This document shows positions 51,685-61,585 of a stretch of 64,000 nucleotides of DNA, in pieces. Made by a program: the position numbers and the translations under genes. The stretch is from Planctomycetaceae bacterium (GTDB lineage Bacteria > Planctomycetota > Planctomycetia > Planctomycetales > Planctomycetaceae): NCBI GenBank assembly GCA_019636285.1, contig JAHBXV010000027.1, forward strand, positions 1-64,000, written 5' to 3'. The notes beneath the pieces are model-generated. The model ran no database searches and was not told where the DNA came from. It saw only the letters and a list, made by a program, of their open reading frames with translations. Each line of letters starts with the position of its first letter. Position 1 is the first letter of the stretch.

Positions 51685-54600
51685 TTTTCGCCTGTGGGGC
51701 CTTCTCCGCCTTCAGCCTCTGGATGGCGGCGCGGACGTCGGCCTCCCACGGAAGGGGTTCGTCCTTTGCGGGGTCGTAGGGCGGGAGGTTGGGAATGGGG
51801 ACGTTCATCTGCCGGAGCAGTTCGGTGGTTTGGGTGAGTTCGTAGCGGTTCACATACGGCTCGCCATCGGCCCAGGCCCACTTGTAGGCGGCGAGCGCGT
51901 GCTTCTTTGCTTGCTCGGTGTCGCCGAGGGCGAGCCAGAGCCGGGCGAGGAGGCGATGCGCCGGGTCGCGCAGTTGGGCGAGGCGTTCGGCTTCTTCCTG
52001 GGGATTGGCGAGCTGGCCGAGGTGGTGCTTAGCCAGGGCGAGGCCGGTCTCGGAGTCGGCATCAATGACCGACCGGGTTTCGCGGGCCAGACGCACCGCC
52101 TCCTTGTAGCTCGCCGCCGCCAGCGCCCACTCGCCCTGCGTGAGCCGCCAGTCGCCGCGCAGGCGGCAGAGATCGCGGATGATGCGGCGGTCTTTGCCTT
52201 GGGCCGCCAGGCGCTCGGCCTCGGACAGGTGCACCTCCTGCAAGCTGCCCTGCCAGGAGTGAAACTCGACGTAATGCCGTTCAGCTGTTCCGGGCCGATA
52301 GGTGACGCGCGACCAATCGCGGCCCATGGGGTCGAGCAGGCTCCAGGTGGCGGCGGCCTCCGCCCACTGGCCCAGCCTCGACTGGACGTCGGACAGGAGG
52401 AGGAGGCCCATGAAAACGCTCTCCTCCTCTCCGCTCAAGGTGGCAAGCTCCAAGACGAGGGAAGCCGTGCGGAGCGATCGGGCCAGCCGATTCTGGTCGG
52501 TCAGATTGGTCGAGATGTTATAGAGCAGAGCCGCCGTCACATCCCAGTTTTCGGCGTCCAATTCGGCTCGGAGGCTAGCGCCGTAAACGGCGAGGGCGGC
52601 AGCCCGTTCACAGCAAGAGTCCAAGGCGATTCCTGCGTCATTCGCCAAATAGGAACTATCCCTGGGTGTCACCTCCTTCGGCAGTTCGCCCCAGCCCTGG
52701 GGGAAGAAGGGCTTCAGCAACGACAAGACTTCGACATAGGCATTGAGGTTGAAAAAGAGCGCATTCGACAAGTCACCCCGATAGGCATCCAGCGCTTGCT
52801 GGTAGTGGCCAAGCTTCAGCAGGGTGCGGACTACGTGCAGGCCGCTGCGCACGTCCTCCAGCGTCTCGGATTCCTCATAGGGGCGGTGGGGCTGGGCGGT
52901 GAAGTGGTCCACCACGCGCTGGCCGTGGCGCTCGCGGTCCGCCGTCGCCATCGCACCCGAGGCGACGCCGCGGACGACGGGGTGCAGGTCATACTTCCGC
53001 GTGCGGCCATCCCACTGCAGCAGGCCGCGCTGCTCCAAGTCATTGACGGTCGTTTCCAGCTTCTTCGGCGCGGAACGGAACTCCGCCGAGGCCAGCCGGT
53101 CTTGCACCGCCTTTTCATACTCCTGCCAGCGCGTGAGGGCAGCTTCGTATCGCTTCTGCGGCCGGGCTTTCTGTTCGTCGGACATTTGCTCCCAGCTCAT
53201 TCGTTTATCGTCCACCCTGTGCCGTCGCTTCTCCGGCGGCGTCGGCCTCTCGACTTCCTCCGGCTGCGGTGGCAGGTGGGGGTTGAAGGCTTTGAGCGTC
53301 TCGTAGTCCACGGAGTCGGTAAGCAGGGCGAGGGTGGAGAGGAGCTGGCGGCTGGCGTCGGGCAGCTTTTGGATTGCAGCCTCAAGAATGTGGTTGCGGC
53401 GCTGGATGAGGTCGAGGCTGGCGAGGTCGAGTGCGGCTCCGCCGTCGGGGGCGGCGGACCAAGCGTCGAAGTCGCCGCGCGCGGGCAGGTAGTTCGCGAT
53501 GAGGCCGCCGAGGACGCCGATGACGAGCGGATGGTTGTCGCAGTTGGCGGTGAGGTAGCTCTGGATGGCAGCGCTTTTCCCCTCGATGCCGCAGGAACGC
53601 AGGAGGGCCTCGGCATCCGGCGGGCGCAGGCCGGGGAGGGTGATGCGCTTCGCGCCCGGGATGGGCTGGCCGGAGGGATTCAGCAGAACGCGCGGGGTGA
53701 GGCGGGAGCTGACGAGGAGCTTCGACGGGGCGACGGCGGCGAGGGCGCGGAGGAGGTCGTTGTCCTCATCGCGGATGGCGTCGCAGGGGTTGCGGTTGAC
53801 GATCTTGTCGGTGGGGATGTTCGCCTCCTCGTCGGGGACTTCGGCGGCATCAATGCGGTGGTAGGCGACGAGGATGCGCTCGAGTCCATCGAGGATGAGC
53901 AGCCAAGGCCGGGCATGGAGCTGGGCGAGGAGATCGTCCTTCAGCTCGGCGGTTTTCTTTTTCGCGAAGTCCTCCAGCGGGCGGCCCGTCATGTAGGCGA
54001 GGGCGCGCTGGCAGAAGTCGACCATGATGGCGCCGCGCTCGTAGAACGAATACCAGAAGCGCCCGGCCCAGGGCTTGTCCGCCGGGCGCGCGGCAAGGGC
54101 GTGCCGGGGATTGGCCGTCCACTCCCAGGTGAGCATGCTCTTGCCGTTGCCGCCGATGGCTTCGAAGAGCAGGAGATTCGTGGGATCGGCGGGGTTGGCC
54201 CAGTCGGTGAGTTCCTGAAGCTGCGAGTCGCGCCCGACGAACTTGTGCGAGCCGATGTAGTCTGGCTCGGCGTAGAAGGCGGGGGGCTTTGGGATGGAGG
54301 AGTGGAGTGCTGGAGTGGTGGGGGTGGGCGGCCGCACCGATGCATTGCGATTCGGTTCTTCATCTTGCTCATCCAGGAAGCGGCGAAGTTCAGCAATGGC
54401 GGGACCGACTCGGTCGTTGAACTCTTTAAGGCTATTGAACTGCGCATAGACGCGGTGGACTTCGGAGCATTCGTGTGTCTTTGCATGCTCGATGAAAGCT
54501 TTGAGCTTCTTCTTGTTCGCCGCCTTCGATTCAACGTGATCCTCATGCACGAGGTGATCTTTTCCCATTACGAAGAGCAGGATTGGACGTCCGAGTTCGA

Positions 54601-54904
54601 CGGCCTTGTCGAATTCCAGTTCGGTTATGGACACGCCTTTGGGGTTGCGCTTCGCACACCTCGGAACCTGGCCGTAGCGCTTGCCGAGGATCGCCACATA
54701 GGCCGAACTGTCCGCGACCTTTTGAAGAGAGGAGTCAATCACATCCACAAGGCGCGCGGAGTCATTCTCCATAGCGGCATCGGTGAGCCCGTTGCTTTTC
54801 AGTGCCTTGATCAAGGCCTGACGATGTTCCTCCAAGTCCTTAAAGGTGCTGGACACCATGACCTGCGGAACATTGCGAGGTTTGTTGGAAATAGTTTTGG
54901 GCAT
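51653..54904 (-). CDS. DUF4062-STAND NTPase-TPR protein (probable defence sensor)
   Basis: A 1083-residue protein; AGGAA precedes ATG 54904. Residues ~12-110 are a DUF4062 domain (PQVMVSSTFKDLEEHRQALI, AYVAILGKRYGQVP, SITELEFDKAVELGRPILLF). A Pro-rich linker leads to a STAND NTPase: HKFVGRDSQLQELTDW, Walker A AIGGNGKSMLTWEW (~249-262), Walker B WLLILDGLERIL (~334-345), sensor SSRLTPRVL, a winged-helix segment ending YDLHPVVRGVA. From ~680 onward are TPR-like helices (HYQQALDAYRGD, GEWALAAASYKEAVRLARET, GDTEQAKKHALAAYKWA). STAND proteins detect a trigger through the repeat domain and oligomerise. The TIR gene ends 8 bp upstream, pointing to a two-part immune system. Confidence 0.85.
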   Translation of the reverse strand: MPKTISNKPRNVPQVMVSSTFKDLEEHRQALIKALKSNGLTDAAMENDSARLVDVIDSSLQKVADSSAYVAILGKRYGQVPRCAKRNPKGVSITELEFDKAVELGRPILLFVMGKDHLVHEDHVESKAANKKKLKAFIEHAKTHECSEVHRVYAQFNSLKEFNDRVGPAIAELRRFLDEQDEEPNRNASVRPPTPTTPALHSSIPKPPAFYAEPDYIGSHKFVGRDSQLQELTDWANPADPTNLLLFEAIGGNGKSMLTWEWTANPRHALAARPADKPWAGRFWYSFYERGAIMVDFCQRALAYMTGRPLEDFAKKKTAELKDDLLAQLHARPWLLILDGLERILVAYHRIDAAEVPDEEANIPTDKIVNRNPCDAIRDEDNDLLRALAAVAPSKLLVSSRLTPRVLLNPSGQPIPGAKRITLPGLRPPDAEALLRSCGIEGKSAAIQSYLTANCDNHPLVIGVLGGLIANYLPARGDFDAWSAAPDGGAALDLASLDLIQRRNHILEAAIQKLPDASRQLLSTLALLTDSVDYETLKAFNPHLPPQPEEVERPTPPEKRRHRVDDKRMSWEQMSDEQKARPQKRYEAALTRWQEYEKAVQDRLASAEFRSAPKKLETTVNDLEQRGLLQWDGRTRKYDLHPVVRGVASGAMATADRERHGQRVVDHFTAQPHRPYEESETLEDVRSGLHVVRTLLKLGHYQQALDAYRGDLSNALFFNLNAYVEVLSLLKPFFPQGWGELPKEVTPRDSSYLANDAGIALDSCCERAAALAVYGASLRAELDAENWDVTAALLYNISTNLTDQNRLARSLRTASLVLELATLSGEEESVFMGLLLLSDVQSRLGQWAEAAATWSLLDPMGRDWSRVTYRPGTAERHYVEFHSWQGSLQEVHLSEAERLAAQGKDRRIIRDLCRLRGDWRLTQGEWALAAASYKEAVRLARETRSVIDADSETGLALAKHHLGQLANPQEEAERLAQLRDPAHRLLARLWLALGDTEQAKKHALAAYKWAWADGEPYVNRYELTQTTELLRQMNVPIPNLPPYDPAKDEPLPWEADVRAAIQRLKAEKAPQAKNGESTQDDPD

Positions 54905-54911
54905 GGCGTTC

Positions 54912-55250
54912 CTACATTCGTGAGTTGGAGTCTTTGATATGGGCCTCGTCGAGTCGATGGCGAAGGAAGCGGTGCGCCTTATTCAGCGGGTCGCGGAAGA
55001 GGAACGTGCCGGACTCCAATTGCGCCGGGTCCGAGCCGAACGCATTCGCCGACATGCAGAGCACCAGAACGCGCGAGCATTCCAGCCCTTGCTCAATCTT
55101 CGCTGGGATGCTGTCGCCGGGCTTGAGCACCGATTCATCGTACCTCATCTTCACCCCGTCTTTCCGTAATCGCTCCGCCAGCGAGCGCACCACCGCCGTG
55201 TCCTTGGCACTGTGGCTGAGAAGGACATCGAAGCTGAAGGACTCGTTCAC
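54912..55250 (-). CDS. TIR-domain protein
   Basis: A 112-residue protein from GTG 55250 (GGGGAG upstream). It is a bare TIR domain: FDVLLSHSAKDTAVVRSLAE (strand A), MRYDESVLKPGDSIPAKIEQ (BB-loop region), CSRVLVLCMSANAFGSD and QLESGTFLFRDPLNK, where the Glu of QLESG is in the position of the TIR NADase glutamate. Similar TIR domains usually run on for 20-40 more residues after RLDEAHIKDS; here the protein stops at NSRM. It may be truncated. TIR enzymes deplete NAD or make signalling nucleotides on infection. First gene of the island operon. Confidence 0.82.
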   Translation of the reverse strand: MNESFSFDVLLSHSAKDTAVVRSLAERLRKDGVKMRYDESVLKPGDSIPAKIEQGLECSRVLVLCMSANAFGSDPAQLESGTFLFRDPLNKAHRFLRHRLDEAHIKDSNSRM

Positions 55251-55764
55251 GTTATGGCTCTCCCCAGTTGTCCAACGACTGAATGTCTAAAATGAAGGCT
55301 CAGTTGAGAAGGGCCAGCCAATGCAGCTGGGCGTCGAATCAATTCAGCAAGCTGATTTGTTGTTGTGGAGCAGAGTCATTTTCCTGAATCGGAAGCTCTT
55401 CACTAGCGAGATTGTGGTCGCAATTGTGAGACTTTGAACACTGATGAAAACATGGTTTTTTCAAACTCCTGAATTTGATGTGGCGGGTTCTGTTGCGAAT
55501 CTGGAGTGCTCGCCGAATGTGAGCATCCAAGCAAAGTCGATCGGCCAAGAAGTTCAGACCCCACCAGCAGTCACTTTTGCAACCACTGGCGGGAATTGTG
55601 TTTACGGCGGAATCGGGCTGGCGGAATTTGAACCCACGAAGTGTAACTGACCCGAACCGGGGAGCCGACCGCAACCCCAACCGGCGGGACACAATCGATT
55701 GGCAAGAGTGTAACCGATCCGATCGTGAATGGTGACGGATCGAGTGAGCGGGAACTTGCTGGAT
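55251..55764. other. A/T-rich non-coding stretch upstream of the TIR gene
   Basis: About 510 bp with no supported gene. It should hold the promoter of the TIR-STAND operon; no clear -35/-10 pair stood out. Bases 55578-55617 repeat 51258-51297 at ~82 percent identity. Bases 55618-55690 contain a T-arm-like GTTCAAAT on the minus strand but no full tRNA. Confidence 0.4.
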
Positions 55765-55972
55765 TCACTCCTCGCCTTCGTTCTGTTCGGCCAAGGAATA
55801 CAACAGAACCTTAGCAAAGCGTTTTGCCTCGCTCGACAGTAAACTCCAAAGACGAGCGATTTCGACGAATTCCTCAATGCACTTAGTTTTGTCGCAGGAT
55901 AGGTAAGAATCTCGGTAAGCGACCTCCTCACACGCCCGAAACTGGCCTTTGCAACACGACTTCCGTCTTTCC
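55765..55972 (-). pseudogene. Possible truncated gene fragment at the right island end
   Basis: On the minus strand a frame runs from the tRNA-Cys repeat boundary to TGA at 55767-55765, about 68 residues, with a coding-like end CIEEFVEIARLWSLLSSEAK and LLYSLAEQNEGEE. It has no start codon of its own because the 5' side is replaced by the tRNA copy. It may be the tail of a gene cut by the integration or deletion event. No family recognised. Confidence 0.3.
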
Positions 55973-55973
55973 A

Positions 55974-56106
55974 GCAGTGGATTGCAAATCCACCATCCCC
56001 GGTTCGAATCCGGGCGGACCCTCTCGGCGTCCTCTGGACGCTCCTAAGCAACACAAAAACGCCTGATTCGCGGTTTGACCGTGAATCAGGCGCTGCGTGT
56101 TTTCTG
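55974..56106 (+). repeat. Right direct repeat (attR-like): tRNA-Cys 3' fragment
   Basis: Copy of 50895-51026: anticodon arm, T-arm and acceptor 3' strand of tRNA-Cys plus terminator, but no D-arm or 5' acceptor. One acceptor base is changed (G to C) and the terminator stem has lost several pairs, as expected for a remnant no longer under selection. Confidence 0.85.
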
Positions 56107-56130
56107 TGGTTCAAAGCTTCGCGGTACGAC

Positions 56131-56170
56131 AAAAGAAGAACCGCTGGCAAGTCATACCTGCCAGCGGTTC
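56131..56170 (-). terminator. Rho-independent terminator of the glutamine synthetase gene
   Basis: A 12-bp stem, GAACCGCTGGCA (56138-56149) with TGCCAGCGGTTC (56159-56170), is followed on the minus strand by TTCTTTT (complement of 56131-56137). It lies 35 bp after the stop of the glutamine synthetase gene. Confidence 0.85.
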
Positions 56171-56204
56171 GTTCGTTATTCAGCCGTCAGACGGAATCAG
56201 AAAA

Positions 56205-58406
<2,202 letters not shown>

Positions 58407-58583
58407 GGACCAAGTTCCTTGTTGCGAAAATGCGAGCGCGACGAAATCCACTCGCCCGGACGTGGGAAGCAATCACCATGCCGCAAGCTGGTCCGGCAGA
58501 CCGGTCAACCCCAACTTGAGTGAATTCCGCCGCTTCCGCACTTCCGGCAAGAACTCAGACGCACACAAACCGCGCAGAAACGC

Positions 58584-59348
58584 CTAAAAACCGCGCATCC
58601 GTGCCAAATCAATGAGCCGCTTCATCTCGGCAACGGCTTCCTTAAAACCTACCATCAGGCTCCGGGCTACGATGCTGTGACCGATGTTCAATTCCTCCAC
58701 GAGCGGAATCGCCGCGACCGGAGAGACGTTCCGGTAGGTGAGCCCGTGCCCCACATGCACGGCAAGATGACGCTCATGGGCAAAATTGACCGCCTTCGTC
58801 AATTGATCCAGTTCGGCGACCTGTTCCGCCGGTGTCTTGGCATCGGCATAGCGGCCGGTGTGCAATTCGACCGCGGGAACGCCCAGCGCCGCGCTGGCTT
58901 CGATCTGACGCTCATCCGGATCAATAAACAGGCTGACGACGAGGCCGTCCTCGTTCAGTTGATTGATGCAGTCGCGCACGCGGGGCAATTGCCCGATGAC
59001 ATCGAGCCCCCCCTCGGTGGTGACTTCCGCCCGTTTTTCAGGCACGAGGGTCACCTGGTGCGGGGCGCACTTTCGGGCAAAGGCCGTGATTTCCGGATCG
59101 ACCGCCATTTCCAGATTCAGCGGCACCTGCACGGTTTCCCGCAGAATCCGGACATCCCGTTCCTGAATGTGCCGCCGGTCTTCCCGCAGATGAACGGTAA
59201 TGAGGTCGGCCCCGCCCAGCTCGGCCAAGGCGGCGCCCCAAACCGGATCGGGTTCCACGGTCCGCCGAGCCTGACGCAATGTGGCAATGTGATCGATATT
59301 CACACCCAGCCGAGGGGGACGGCGGTCCGCGCAAATACCTGCATTCAT
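58584..59348 (-). CDS. pdxJ: Pyridoxine 5'-phosphate synthase
   Basis: A 254-residue TIM-barrel enzyme from ATG 59348 ([15 protein letters not shown]); the longer frame to 59516 has no support. [17 protein letters not shown] is the PdxJ signature, followed by [49 protein letters not shown] and [12 protein letters not shown]. It joins 1-deoxyxylulose-5-phosphate and aminoacetone-phosphate to make pyridoxine phosphate. The partner pdxA is not in the window. Confidence 0.95.
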   Translation of the reverse strand: MNAGICADRRPPRLGVNIDHIATLRQARRTVEPDPVWGAALAELGGADLITVHLREDRRHIQERDVRILRETVQVPLNLEMAVDPEITAFARKCAPHQVTLVPEKRAEVTTEGGLDVIGQLPRVRDCINQLNEDGLVVSLFIDPDERQIEASAALGVPAVELHTGRYADAKTPAEQVAELDQLTKAVNFAHERHLAVHVGHGLTYRNVSPVAAIPLVEELNIGHSIVARSLMVGFKEAVAEMKRLIDLARMRGF

Positions 59349-59601
59349 CTTCCGCGCTCTCCCGCGTACCGGCCCCGAAATCCGGGCTGGAAGCCCGGCC
59401 AGACACCAGCATTGAATCGAAATGAGCTGACAGTTTCCACTACGGTGGTCGCCGGGCCTGGCGTTCCGAAGATTCCGCGGGTAGGACAGAAAAGCACCGG
59501 ACCGGCCGATCGGCAATTTGTCCGCCCCCGGCGACTTGACGTGAAGTTCGACGGCAGTAGAATCCGAAACTGTTGAGACACCCGGGTGGACAACACCCGC
59601 T

Positions 59602-59675
<74 letters not shown>

Positions 59676-59822
59676 CTGAGCAGTCAGCAGATTTTGGGAG
59701 ACACGGAGATGAGGCTCTTGCTGTAAGGGCTGGAGGATTCGGGGGAGTTCTCTGAAAGAGGCTTCGGCCTCCGCCGTACTAAACTCGCCTGGATTTCTGA
59801 ACCTCTCTCCGCGCGCACAACA

Positions 59823-59859
59823 GAAACAACCACCGGACAATTCGTCCGGTGGTTGTTTC
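59823..59859 (+). terminator. Strong perfect hairpin downstream of tRNA-Asp
   Basis: GAAACAACCACCGGAC (59823-59838) and its exact complement (59844-59859) form a 16-bp stem with a 5-base loop. The GTTTC end gives a short T-run in both directions, so it may terminate transcription either way. Confidence 0.6.
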
Positions 59860-59886
59860 GCATTACCGACCCGGAGGAATTGCCAA

Positions 59887-59997
59887 ATGGCGGACCAAAA
59901 ACCTCCCCCGAAATCCCCAACTGGCCCGCCAACTACCAAGACCATCAAAGCAGTTCCAAAGCCCAATCCGGTGCCTCGCCACCCCTCTGGGAGGTGA
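59887..59997 (+). CDS. Small proline-rich ORF (36 aa)
   Basis: ATG 59887 with GGAGGAA seven bases upstream and a TGA at 59995-59997. The product is basic and proline-rich (MADQKPPPKSPTGPP start). The ribosome site is among the best in the window, but the length is marginal and no homologue is known to me. It is convergent with the membrane-protein gene ending 5 bp later. Confidence 0.4.
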   Translation: MADQKPPPKSPTGPPTTKTIKAVPKPNPVPRHPSGR

Positions 59998-60002
59998 TTC
60001 GA

Positions 60003-60527
60003 CTACACGGCAAGCAGCGCGAGTAGGCCGATCCCAAGTACGACAAACACGCTTGCCCACAGAACGCAGGCCGCCCGCGGGTTGACGCGGTCTGCCAAGC
60101 CATCAAAGGCCAAGGAATTGGCTGCGGCGATCCATGCGACCAATTCCACTTCTGGGACTTCCCAGTTTCGCAGCGCGTAGGTGACATTCACTGGACCGGC
60201 CAAGTCGATCGGACGGCGCGCGATCACGTACAGAGTGGCCGTTACCATAAAACACAAAAACGCCGGCATTCCCAGCCAGGGGTTGAGTGTGAATGTCCGA
60301 ACGAGAGTGACGAGGGCGGGGACAGCGATCGTTACCAGTACCAGCATCCGCTCCGCCTTTTCCTCAATTGAGCGTTTTGCGCCCTCGGCAATCTTCAAGC
60401 TCTCCCGTGCTTGCTCCAGCAACGGCGCGTAGGATTTCATTCCAGGCTTGATCTTGAAGTTGTGAAACCAGTCGCCGCTATCGGCTTCGCTGGCGTTCCA
60501 CGGCTTCTTGGCGTTTTGCGCTCTCAT
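60003..60527 (-). CDS. Hypothetical multi-pass membrane protein
   Basis: A 174-residue protein from ATG 60527 (MRAQNAKKPWNASEAD). A soluble N-terminal helix pair (YAPLLEQARESLKIAEGAKR) precedes hydrophobic segments MLVLVTIAVPALVTLVRTF, WLGMPAFLCFMVTATLYVIA, a weaker one near LVAWIAAANSLAF, and a C-terminal VLWASVFVVLGIGLLALLAV. The layout (helical head plus paired TM helices) resembles effector membrane proteins of some nucleotide-signal systems, but no partner cyclase is visible. It is divergent from the PH-domain gene. Confidence 0.6.
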   Translation of the reverse strand: MRAQNAKKPWNASEADSGDWFHNFKIKPGMKSYAPLLEQARESLKIAEGAKRSIEEKAERMLVLVTIAVPALVTLVRTFTLNPWLGMPAFLCFMVTATLYVIARRPIDLAGPVNVTYALRNWEVPEVELVAWIAAANSLAFDGLADRVNPRAACVLWASVFVVLGIGLLALLAV

Positions 60528-60591
60528 GGTTCCGACTCTTTTCGGTGAACTTTCGGAAGAGGCCTCGTTCGTCGCGAAAAGGATCATAACC

Positions 60592-61020
60592 ATGGCCGAC
60601 GCTCACGAGCAGACGATTCTGCTACGAACACAACCGCAGGTCGGCATTCGTGCGCCAGTTATTTGCTGGCTCTCCGTCCTGTTGCTCCCGATCCTCGTGG
60701 GCCTGGCCTTCTGGTGGTGGGGGGAACGACCGATCCGCCGACGGTGCCAGCAGCAGACTCTCACGCTCACTGATCGAGCTGTTGTATACCTCGACGAAGG
60801 CGACCCGGCTGCGGATTGTCACATCCCTTACACGACAATCGCGGGCGTCCGCTTGCGTCGTACCTGGCTTGGCTACTGGTTCAATGTCGGCGGCATCGAG
60901 ATCACTCGTGGCGGTGATTCAACCCCGTCGCTAGTGGTAATGGACCTGCCGCAGATCGGCGAAGTGAAGAAGATCCTCGACTCCGAGGTGCGCCGCGCGA
61001 GTCGACTCAAAAGCCGGTAA
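60592..61020 (+). CDS. Bacterial PH-domain membrane protein
   Basis: A 142-residue protein from ATG 60592 (MADAHEQTILLRTQPQ) with AAAGGA upstream. One TM segment (ICWLSVLLLPILVGLAFWWW) is followed by a bPH-like beta domain: TLTLTDRAVVYLDEGD, CHIPYTTIAGVRLRRTW, then GGIEITRGGDSTPSLVVMDL and a final helix. It resembles YdbS/YdbT-type PH proteins, though single. It is divergent from the membrane-protein gene with a 64-bp shared promoter region. Confidence 0.62.
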   Translation: MADAHEQTILLRTQPQVGIRAPVICWLSVLLLPILVGLAFWWWGERPIRRRCQQQTLTLTDRAVVYLDEGDPAADCHIPYTTIAGVRLRRTWLGYWFNVGGIEITRGGDSTPSLVVMDLPQIGEVKKILDSEVRRASRLKSR

Positions 61021-61585
61021 GTGTTTTTTCGTTTGACTTCTCGATCGCCGCGCGTTCTGATTCCCACCGCACGATTCGTCGTGCCACCCCGTCGAAAGGG
61101 TGAGGATCATCGAAGCGTTCTGCGTGACTCGCGTTTTGCCTGCATCCCAGCCAAGCCGCGGCCACACGAACGCTGACAGCTTTGTGTTAGTGATTCGTGG
61201 CCGTTCCATCTGCTTCGAGTGGATTTCGACCGGCTCGGCTGGTTTTCGTGCGGGGTTCTTCGTCGCAACCGCGTGAGGAATTTTGTGCAGCGGTCTGGCA
61301 GCGGTCGGTGCGACTCCCCGCGAAGCCGCTGCGTTCCGCACGCCCACTCCAGCCGCTGAGTTTTGCGGCATTCCTAGGTTCGGCGCGAAGGCGTGCCGAT
61401 CGTGGGAACAGGGGACGAATGCGAGATGGTAAGCACGCGACGCGCGGGTAGGGATTTATATCGCCGCTCTTGGACGCCGCTCCCGGCGGCTTGGACCTTA
61501 CCTGTCTCACCCCTCACGGACGCGATAACGGAGTGTGCGCTGCTCGTCAACGTAGGGGCGAACGTCCTTCTCCCGGAGTCCATCC
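61021..61585. other. Non-coding gap upstream of the integrase
   Basis: About 565 bp with only shadow-like frames and no recognised motif. It could hold the integrase promoter or an attachment site. No repeat of the tRNA-Asp 3' end was found here. Confidence 0.35.

Larger units (their letters stand above)
50895..56106. mobile_element. tRNA-Cys genomic island with defence-like cargo
   Basis: A ~5.1-kb segment bounded by 132-bp direct repeats made of the tRNA-Cys 3' end and its terminator. This is the footprint of site-specific integration at a tRNA. The intact tRNA is on the left. Cargo is a minus-strand operon (TIR gene, DUF4062-STAND gene, small ORF). No integrase remains inside. The ends (51300-51440 and 55250-55570) are more A/T-rich than the rest of the window. 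A second, inner pair of ~40-bp direct repeats (51258-51297, 55578-55617) suggests more than one event. Confidence 0.75.

Noticed and set aside
51830-54937. A 1035-codon plus-strand reading frame opposite the STAND gene.
   Set aside because: It is an antisense shadow of a GC-rich gene: no domain, low-complexity composition, while the minus-strand frame has clear DUF4062, P-loop and TPR motifs.
55618-55690. A tRNA-like segment on the minus strand near the right end of the island.
   Set aside because: Only a T-arm-like GTTCAAAT with a weak stem is seen; no acceptor or anticodon arm could be paired.
55602-56150. A 182-codon minus-strand frame across the tRNA-Cys remnant.
   Set aside because: It translates tRNA and terminator sequence (RIRTGDGGFAIHCWK is a tRNA read as protein) and joins it to unrelated sequence.
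61197-61451. An 84-codon plus-strand frame upstream of the integrase.
   Set aside because: Arg/Pro/Ser-rich shadow-like composition, no ribosome site and no motif.
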